A program made the translations under genes and the position numbers. DNA of 64,000 nt from Ketobacter sp. (GTDB lineage: Bacteria; Pseudomonadota; Gammaproteobacteria; Pseudomonadales; Ketobacteraceae). Below the pieces are notes generated by a model. The model was given only the letters and a program-made list of their open reading frames with translations. It searched no databases and was not told the DNA's origin. The stretch is from the NCBI RefSeq assembly GCF_003671495.1, contig NZ_RCHN01000020.1:62001-126000 (forward strand), given 5' to 3'. Shown here piece by piece: positions 1-9,400 of the stretch (its first letter is position 1; each line of letters begins with the position of its first letter).

Positions 1-322
1 AGTCAACCGGCGGATAACCGTACTCCAGCCACAATGGCTCCGCGGCGGGTATACGGCTGACGATGTCCTCCAGGGGAATCAACACCCAATGGGGTGAGAA
101 GGCGTATCCCTTGTTGGCGCCGGAGGTTTCCCCACGAAACGGGAAGCGCTGCAGCAGATCTGCAACACCCGTGCTTGCTGAAGGGGCCACGCTGCTATCA
201 ATCTGCTCGTAAACCAAGATCTCCGGGGTGAAGAATTCCGGTTCCGCGGACACGGCCATGGCCTGGGTGGATATCACCAGAATCCATAACCACAGCAGTC
301 CGCAGCGACGGCTCACCTTCAC
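1..322 (-). CDS. Partial 7TMR-DISM-like sensor protein, N-terminal part only
   Basis: A reading frame runs from a GTG at 322 down to the window edge (107 codons, no stop). An AGGTGG Shine-Dalgarno lies 7 bases upstream. The N-terminus is a signal peptide: basic KVSRRC, then a hydrophobic stretch to about residue 21 ending in AMA. The mature part contains YEQIDSSVA and then GANKGYAFSPHWVLIPLEDI, which resembles the extracellular 7TMR-DISM domain (an aromatic-rich WL.L.L strand pattern). Such domains usually precede seven membrane helices and a histidine kinase or GGDEF output; that part lies outside the window. A second GTG at 316 is a possible start. The gene follows NRPS-3 on the same strand after 157 bp, but that gap has its own repeats, so co-transcription is uncertain. 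The family call is by eye. Confidence 0.5.
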   Translation of the reverse strand, partial: MKVSRRCGLLWLWILVISTQAMAVSAEPEFFTPEILVYEQIDSSVAPSASTGVADLLQRFPFRGETSGANKGYAFSPHWVLIPLEDIVSRIPAAEPLWLEYGYPPVD

Positions 323-349
323 ACAACCACCTAATCCATTTAGCAACAA

Positions 350-377
350 GGGTTATACCTTGGCTAAGTATAACCCC
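350..377. promoter_or_regulatory. Inverted repeat upstream of the partial sensor gene
   Basis: GGGTTATAC (350-358) and GTATAACCC (368-376) form a perfect 9-bp inverted repeat separated by 9 bases. It sits 28 bp upstream of the GTG start at 322. Part of it is duplicated in the adjoining 17-bp tandem repeat, so the half-site GTATAACCC occurs again at 385-393. It could be an operator or a small hairpin in the leader; the sequence alone does not decide. Confidence 0.45.
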
Positions 378-401
378 TATCACCGTATAACCCCTATCAC
401 C
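368..401. repeat. Two exact tandem copies of a 17-bp unit
   Basis: GTATAACCCCTATCACC occurs twice without mismatch (368-384 and 385-401) in the intergenic region between NRPS-3 and the sensor gene. It duplicates one arm of the adjoining inverted repeat. Confidence 0.9.
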
Positions 402-466
402 TGGCCACAGTGGATCGGTGGCTGAGAAGCGGCGAACCCGTATCAAAATAAAGCAGATATAACGAT

Positions 467-497
467 AGGAAGCCTTCGTCTAAAGGAAGCCTTCGTC
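467..497. repeat. 14-bp direct repeat with 17-bp period over the NRPS-3 stop codon
   Basis: AGGAAGCCTTCGTC occurs at 467-480 and again at 484-497. On the minus strand the second copy encodes the final DEGFL residues of NRPS-3. The first copy lies immediately beyond the TAG stop (480-482), so the gene end has been partly duplicated into the 3' flank. The period is not a multiple of three, so the copy is out of frame. Confidence 0.85.
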
Positions 498-3400
498 GCG
501 ACCGGCTTCGGACTCCCCACCGGAGGCCTGTTCTGCGGCCTGCGCCGCCCACTTCATGGTATCCAGGTACTGGGCAATATCAGCGACGGTATGCAATTCG
601 AACAGCGACCGCAGCTGGATGTCCACCTCGAATACCTGCCTGAATTTGGCCACCGCTCTGGCGGCCAACAGGGAATGCCCACCCAGATCGAAGAAGCTGT
701 CGTGAATACCGATTTTCTCCACGCCCAGTACTTCCCGCCAGATTTCCACCAGTTTTTCCTCGGTTTCGTTGCGCGGCGCCACGTATTCCGGCCGACCGGA
801 GTGCTCCGGGTCCGGCAGGGCGTTACGGTCCACCTTGCCATTGGGAGTCAAGGGCCAACGCGGCAGGGTGACCACCACCGCCGGCACCATGTAGTCCGGC
901 AGGGACTGCCGCAGTGTACTGCGCACCTGCTCCGTGGACTGGTTCTGGGCCGACACCACATAGGCAATGAGTTGTTCGTTGCGCACCAGGGTCAAACTGT
1001 CCACTACACCGCTGATCCGTTTCAACGCGGCCTCGATCTCCCCCAATTCGATGCGCAGACCCCGGATTTTCACCTGAAAATCCTTTCGCCCGATGTAATC
1101 AATGGCACCGTCGGCACGCTGCCGCACCAGGTCACCGGTGCGGTACCACTGCCCTGCTCCGTACGGATTGGGGTTGAAGACCGCCGCTGTCAGTTCCGGT
1201 TTGTTGACATAACCCTGACCCACACAGGAGCCGGCGATACAGAGCTCCCCTACAATGCCCGCGGGCAGGCGATGGTCAGCGCTGTCCACCACAAACAAAT
1301 CCGCCCCGCCAATGGCGTTACCAATGGGAAGACCCGAACCCTGCTGCAAGGACGATTGCTGCGGGTCATGAATGTGATAGGCCACCACATCCGTACACTC
1401 CGTGGGCCCATAGCTGTTCACCAGCTTGCAACGGGATTGCGCCAGCCAGCCCTGCAGCGCGGGTAGACGAATGGGCTCCCCGCCCAACACCAGATAACGC
1501 AGGTCCGGGAACGGATAGCCCGGCGTGGAACCGTCTTCCACCAGAGGGTAAAACGCACTGGGAGCGCAGTTCACCACGGTAATCCGCTCCCGCACCAGGG
1601 TGCCCGCCACCACATCCAGATCGAACTCATCCATCTCCGGAATCACCAGACAGCCCCCCACCAGTAAGGGGGCAAACAGATTCTTCTGGGTCAGGTCAAA
1701 GCCAAACGCGCTGACCAGCAGGAAGCGATCCTCCGCCCCGATACCCAGATCATTCACATACCAGTTCTGCAGGTTGACCTCGCCCCCATGGGTCACCTGG
1801 GCACCCTTGGGTTGGCCGGTGGAGCCGGAGGTGTAGATGACGTATATGGTGTCATCAGCGCTAGGCAAATGAGGCGACGTCAGGGCCGAAAATGGCATAA
1901 CAGTGGCCGCAGCGGCATCCCGCCACCGGGTATCCCCATCCAACTCCACCAATGCACAGTCAGCGGCGTCGATGATGCCGGTCAAACGCTCACGGACACA
2001 ACGCTGGGTGATCAAGACCGGTGCGGAGGCGCCAATGGATGCAGCAGAATCCCGCAGAATGTAGGCCAGCCGTTCCGGAGGGTAATTGGAATCCATCGGC
2101 ACATAGGCTGCGCCACACTTCAGGACAGCAAGCACCGACACCAGCAGTTCCACGCTCCGGTCCAGGCAGATCCCCACCCGATGCCCCTTCTCCACACCCA
2201 GGCTGTGCAGGTGTGCGGCCAGTGCGGAGGACTGCTGATCCAGCGCTTGGTAACTGAGCTGCCGGGTTCCCTGTTGCACCGCCACTGCCGCCGGGGTCAG
2301 CTGTACCTGCTGCAGGAATCCATGCACCACCGTAGGGTAATGCAGCCCGGCGTCAGCGCTGGATTCATCCCGGGTGATCTTGCCGGTGGAGGACAGTTCA
2401 GCGTTGAGCCGTAGCTCCAGGCTCTGGATGTCCATCCCGGCTTTCCCGGTGGCTTTCCGGGTGGATGTCGCGACTCCTTCCACCGCCTCTTCCAGCACCT
2501 GCTCACTGAGGTGTTCGATGCGTTGCAGAAAGGCAAGGTCGGTGAACAGGTCATCCAGATAAATCAGGTTGAGATCCAGGTAACCATCCTGTTCCTGCAC
2601 CACAAACTGAACCGGGCCATCCTGCACCTGTGGATACGCCTTCAGTTTGATCTCGGTGCCATGCAATGTCATCGAGGGGATGAAATTGTAATAGTTGAAC
2701 ATGAAGTGCAGCCGCCCCTGGGGTAACAGGCGACGCTGGGCCAGCAGGGAAATATTCGCATGGGTCCGCAACGACTTGCGGTACTGCCTGATGTGCTCAA
2801 ACAAGGCACTCACGGGTGCATGATCCACAAACAGGTGTTTGGGAAACACCACCGGCAGCACCTGAAAATAATTCCCGAAGGCGCGCTTGTGTTGCCCGAC
2901 GCGGCCGCCCACCACTTCCGAAATATAGAAATCATCCTCACCCCGGCAATAGGCGTTGATCAGCAATCCATACAACGCTTTGAAATACAGGGACGGGGTA
3001 ATCTTCTGCTCACGACAAAAGGCCTGTAAGCGTTGCCAGTGGGCATCTGGCAAGCGTAAGGATTTCTCAACCCGGACGCCATGGCCCTGGTGTTCAGGTG
3101 GCAAAGAGAAATCCAGTGCTTCCAGAGATTGGCTTTGCTGCTGCCAGAATTGCAGCACCGCGGCGCTGTCCGTGCGACGGCTGTTGTCTTCGACATACTG
3201 GTCAAAAATGTCCGGTACCGCCGGGCAAGCCTGCCCGGATTTCAATGCTTCGGCACCGGCAATGGCGTTCATTAAATGGACCGCCATACCGGCGCCATCC
3301 AGAACAATATGATTCATGCGGAACACCACCAGATGACGCCCGCCGTTGAGCTTGATGACAAAGTACTGGCTCAGCTCACCGTGGATATCGTAGGGTTGCC

Positions 3401-6400
3401 AAATCAGATTGCGGGCATGATCCGCCGCCTCTGCATCGCTGGTTTGCCGCTGGCTCCAGTCTTCCACGGTCAGGTTAATCGCGCCCTCATGGGGAATGTG
3501 CAGATAGGCAACATCGGTATAAGGAAGATCGACCCGCAGAATCCGGGCCCGCAATAAAGGATGTTGCTGTACCATCTGCTGGCTTACTGTCACCCATTGC
3601 TCAACATCAAACTCACCGTCAGTGATAAAGTGATAGCCGAGACTGTTTTTCAGGGTGTCGGGCTCCAGCAACGTATCCAGGTACATATCCCGCTGCATGG
3701 GGGAAAGTGTTCTCAATGCGCACTGGGATGCATCCAGTTCCAACAGCTCATACAGACTGTCCAGCGGGAACAGTTCCAACTGGTCGATCATGTGCTCCGG
3801 TTGATCGATCATCTGCTCCAGCAGGCGGACGAAATGGCGGCTCATGCGGGCGATACTGGATTCCAGGAACAGATCGGTGTTGTACTCGAATACTCCGCCA
3901 AACCCCTCTTCCGACTCCTGCAGAATCAGGGACAGCTCATATTTGGCGGTCTTGTGTTCCCGGGGCACGGTTTCAATGGTCAGGCCGGCGGCTTCCGCCT
4001 GCAGGTTTTCCTGGGCCACGTTCTGCAGGGCAAAACCCACCTGGGCACCGGGTGAGGTGTCCGCGGTGCGTTCCAGTTTGATGGCGTCCAACAACAGATC
4101 CGCGGGCATGTCCTGATGGGCATAGGCTCCCAATGCCACCTCTTTCACCTGTTGCAGATAGTCTTCCGCGGAGGGGTTGCCCTCCATTCGGGTACGGATC
4201 ACCAGGCCATTGATGAAAAACCCGATTAATCCTTCCAGCTCCGCCCGGTTGCGTCCGGCAATGGGAATGCCCACACAGATGTCACGCTGCCCGGAATAAC
4301 GGGACAACAGAATCTGATAAGCCCCCATCAATACCATAAACGGGGTCAGGTCCCGCTGTTCACAGAAGCGGTTGAGTTTGTCTGACAGTGCACTGCCCAA
4401 TTGCAGCGAAAAGTGGGCACCGTTGAAGGTCTGGTGCTTGGGCCGCGGTTTGTCCGTGGGCAGGCGCAGTACATCCGGGGCACCGCGCAATGCCTCCTGC
4501 CAGTATTCCCGCAATGCCTCCAGGGTCGTGCCCTGCAACCAGTTGCGTTGCCAAACCGCAAAATCCGAATATTGAATGGGGAGTGGTGGCAAAGGTGACG
4601 GCTGACCAGCCACAAACGCCGGATACAGCGCCTGGATCTCCTGCACCATTACCCCCAGGGACCATCCGTCGGAGACGATATGGTGCATGTTGAGCAGCAG
4701 GATATGGGTGTGCGGCGCCAGCTTGACAATGCGGGTGGACAGCAGGGGCTCCTGCTGCAATGAATATACCCGGGCGGCGTCCTCATCCACCAGTTGGGTT
4801 ACCCGTTGTTGCTGTTGCTGCGCTGACAATCCGGTGAGATCTTCAATCTCGGAATGCCAGGCCCGGGGTTCGTGCACAATCAGTTGCGGGATGCCGTCCG
4901 CATCACCGAAATTGGTGCGCAGAACTTCATGACGCGCCACGATCTCGCCAAACACCCGATCCAGTACGCTGACGTCCAGGGGGCCACTGATTTTCAGCGC
5001 AGACGGCAGGTTGTACTCGCTGCTGCCCTGATTCAACTGATCCACAAACCAGAGTCGGTACTGGGCAAAGGACAGGGTATCCCGGTTCGGTGGGTCCAGG
5101 GGCAATAACGGCGGAGCATCCGCACTGGGGGCGGCTGCAGTGCTGATATAACGCACCAGTTTTTCTATAGTGGGTGCTTCGAACAGGGCCCGCACCGAGA
5201 TCTCCACCGCGAACGCCTTGCGAATCCTCGACACCACCTGGGTAGCCAACAAGGAATGGCCACCGGCTTCAAAAAAGTTGGCCTTGACGCTGATCTCCGA
5301 CCGCTTCAATACCTGGCACCAGATATCGGCGATCTGCTGTTCGCTGTCATTACGGGGGGCGACAAACTCGCCGCTGCCATCCAGCACCGGTTCCGGCAGC
5401 GCCTTGCGATCGATCTTTCCATTGGGGGTCAACGGCCACACCGGCACGGTGACGATGGCAGCAGGCACCATGAACTCCGGCAAAGTGTTGGCCAACAGTG
5501 GGCGCACCTGATCTGCATCCAACGCGTTATCCGCCAGCACATAACCAATCAGCGTGTCATTCCTCACCAGGCACAGGGCATCCTTGACACCTGACAACGC
5601 TTTCAGCTGCGCATCCACTTCACCCAGCTCGATGCGCAGCCCGCGCAACTTCACTTGAAAATCAGTACGGCCAATATATTCAATTTCCAGATTGGAATTA
5701 AGCCGACAGATGTCCCCGGTACGGTACCAACGTGATGCGCCGTAGGGACAGGAGCTGAACACGTCCGCATCCAGATCCGGTCGGTTCCAGTAGCCCGCGC
5801 CGACACCGGCACCGGCGATGCGCAGCTCGCCGGCAGCACCCAGAGGCATCAGGTTACCCTGTTGGTTCACCACGTAAAGGTGGGTATTGGCAATGGGTTG
5901 GCCCACCGGAATCACCGCCTGTTCCGACGGTAAACTGGAGGTGGAGTAATACGCCACCACATCACTGCATTCGGTGGGGCCATAACTGTTGGTGAGCGTG
6001 GCGCGGATGCCTGGGCGCGCCAGCCATTCCCGCACCAGGTCGACGCGAATCGGCTCCCCCCCCATCACCAGATGGCGCAGGCTGCCGGTGTGTTCCGCGG
6101 ATTCCAGTAAGGGATAAAAGGCGGATGGCGCACCATTGATGATGCTGACACGGTGCCGGGCAATGTCCACCAGTAGACTGTCCGGGTCGTAGGCTTCACT
6201 GGATGGCAGCACCAGGGCGGCACCGCTGCAGAGCGGCGCAAACAGGTTCTTCTGGGTCAGGTCAAACCCCAGGGCGGAAATTAAAAGAAACCGGTCTTCG
6301 GCGTTGGGTTGCAGCAACTCCAGATACCAATCCAGCAGGTTGGCTTCGCCGCGATGGTAAACGCCGGCGCCCTTGGGTTGCCCGGTGGAACCGGAGGTGT

Positions 6401-9400
6401 ACACATAGTAGAGGGTATCCTCAGGATCAATGGTCACCGCCGGAGCCGAATGGGAAACCCCGGCCAGCAGAGTCTCAAGCTCATCCGCCAGCAGCATTCG
6501 CGATGGCTGCGGTTGTGCCTGCCCCGGCAACCAGCGCTCACACACGCATTGCTCTGTGATCAGGAGCTCCGCACCGGAATCCTCTACAATAAACGCAATG
6601 CGCTCAGCGGGATAATTCACATCCAGGGGCACATAAGCGGCGCCGGTTTTGATCACTCCCAGAAACAAAGGCAGCAGGTTCAGGTTGCGGCTGACACAGA
6701 GTGCAACTTTGGCGCTACGACTGACCCCTTTTGCCAGCAGCAGATTCGCCACCTGATTGCTCAGTGTGTCCAGTTGGCCATAGGTTAATGAACGCTCCCC
6801 ATGAATCACCGCCACGGCATCCGGCTGCTTTTTTACTTGCGCCTCAAACCGCTGCAGCAGGTTTGGCCCCACGTCACGGATTTGCCCCTGGGCAAATTGC
6901 AGCAGTTGTTTGCGTTCCTGTGGCAACAGCCAATCCAGTTCCTGCAGACCGGTGGCGCCGGCCTGAATCTGGTCGTGTACCTGTGACATGCGTTGCAGCA
7001 GGTCAAAGCCGTTGAACTCATGCTGACGATGACTCAAACGCAACTGCACCGACGTCGCTGCGGGCGTGACCAGCAGTTTCACGGTGCCGGCATTGTCCGG
7101 CTGCACCGGGCAAAGAATTGCAGGTTCGCCCAGCAGATCAACCGGACCGCTGATCTCCGGCAGACGGTAATTGTACTGGAACTCCAAGGCCTCTTTGGAT
7201 ACCAGAGTGGACCGCGCCAGCATGGAAACGAACTGGGCATCACCGACGGATTTTTTCCATGCACGGTTTTGTTGCAGCAGATCCAGAACGCCATCCGCCT
7301 CAGGCCGGTGTTGAATGTGTGGCACAAACTGAAACGCACAACCCAGCCAATGCTCCGTTGTGGCATCACGACCGCCGGCCGCGTCCACCAACACAAAGGG
7401 TTCCGAATGATAGAAGCATTGCTGCAACGCCAGGGTGTACAGCGTACGCAAATAATTGGCAAGCGAAACCGAGTTCGCCTCACACCAGCGGGCCAAGCAG
7501 GCAAACGCTGGCCCTTCAATGGACCAACTGTGAACCACTACTGCTCCTGCATCCGGTTTTTTCAGTGCAGGGGTATCGTATTCACTCAACTGATTGGCCC
7601 AGAACGCCAGGCTGTCCGCACGGTCGAATTTGGCTGCACGCTCGGTAACCCATTGGCTCACCTGTGCAACGGGAACCGCGGCAAGAGCTTCACCCTTGAG
7701 CGCCGCGGCGAACTGCTGAAAATGCCGCAACTTGCTGATGCCATCAAAAATGGCATGATGGGCAGCGACCACCAGGTAATGTTCGCCGGCGTCTGCATCC
7801 ACCCAGAAATACCGGATCAAAGGTTGGTCGTCTACATTCCAGGATGGCAACGCCAATGCAGTCAGCGTTGCGTCATTGGCTTCCATATCAGAAGAGCGCC
7901 AGTCCAGTGTCTGTAACTGAATTGCATCCTGTTCCAGAATCACCTGATACAGCGGCTCGCTGCCCGGCAGAGTTCCGGCACGAATCCGGCTCCGGAGGAA
8001 GGGATTGGCATCGGCCACCGATTGCAGCGCTGCAATGACCTGAGCACTGGGCAACTCGGGCACTCTCACGTAGTAACCGATGGTATTACGATTTGAGTCG
8101 GGCTCCCGTAGGCTGTCCAGGCAAAAATCCCGTTGCATGGGCGTGAGCGGCAACACTGCCGCCACCGGTTGACCCTGACCCAGCGTATTGATCAGCGCCT
8201 CGGGCTCGTACAACCCCAGGGCGGCGATGCGCAGATCCAGGTTGTCGCCTAACAGTTGAAGCGCTGTCTGGAAATGTTCCAGAAACAACGCCATGGTCTG
8301 AGCATCGAACAGGTCGGTATTGTACTCCAGCATGCCGTCGACGCTATCGCCGTGGTCCACCAACATCAGGGTCATGTCCAGGCGCGCAGCCACCAGCTCA
8401 ATGGGCATGGGTTCAATTTCAAGCCCGCCCACCATCGCCTTTTTGGCCGTACCCTCTCCACTGGTCAGAGACATGGCCACCTGATAAAGCGGAGAGAAGC
8501 TGAGGTTCCTGGGCGTATTCAGTTCTTCCACAATGGCTTCAAAGGGAACGTCCTGATGGCTCTGGGCACCCAACACCTTTTCCTTCACCTGCGCCAAAAT
8601 CTCACGCAATGAAGGGTTACCATCCAGCTGAGTGCGAATCACCAGGGTGTTGACGAAAAATCCGATCAACCCCTCCACCTCGGCCCGGGTACGACCTGCG
8701 ATGGGCATGCCCACACAGACATCGTTCTGTTGCGCCCACTTTGCCAGCACAACTTTATAGGCAGTCAGCATCACCACATACAGAGTGGTGTCGAACGCCC
8801 GCGCGACAGCCCGCAAGGATGCCAGGGTGGCTGGTGAAAGTTGCAGGTCCTGCGTTGCCCCGTTCAGGGTTTGCAGGGCCGGCCTGGGGCGGTCGAAGGG
8901 CAATGCCAGCTGTGCCGGCGCCCGATCCAGGTCCCGACGCCAGTAACCCAGTTGACGTTCCAGCTCATCCCCATGCAGCCATTCCCGCTGCCAGGCGGCA
9001 AAGTCCGCGTATTGAATCTGCAATTCCGGTAACGGAGCCTGTGCCCCCATGCGTTGCGCTGCATAGAGCGCGGAAATCTCCCGCACAAAAATCCCCATGG
9101 ACCAGCCATCGGTGACGATGTGATGCATGGTAACGATCAAGCCGTGCTTGTTGTCGTCCAATTGATATAAGCGCGCTCGTATCGGTAACCCCGCCCCCAG
9201 ATCAAACGAGGTGCGCACTTCCTTTTCAACCCGGGCTTTCACTTCCGCCAGTCGCTGCTCCTCCGGCAGATCCAGCAGGGATTCAAAGGGGATCTCAAAG
9301 TGATCGACGTCCTGTATCACCTGGGTGGGTTCCTCGCCCTCCTGAATGAACAGGGTACGCAGGGCTTCATGGCGTTGGATCAATTGCAGAAACGCCCGCT

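Noticed and set aside
368-401. CRISPR-like repeats
   Set aside because: Copies are directly adjacent with no spacers and only two are present.
198-446. An 82-codon minus-strand frame beginning at 446
   Set aside because: It overlaps the better GTG-started frame at 1-322, which has a signal peptide, a ribosome-binding site and a plausible sensor-domain match.
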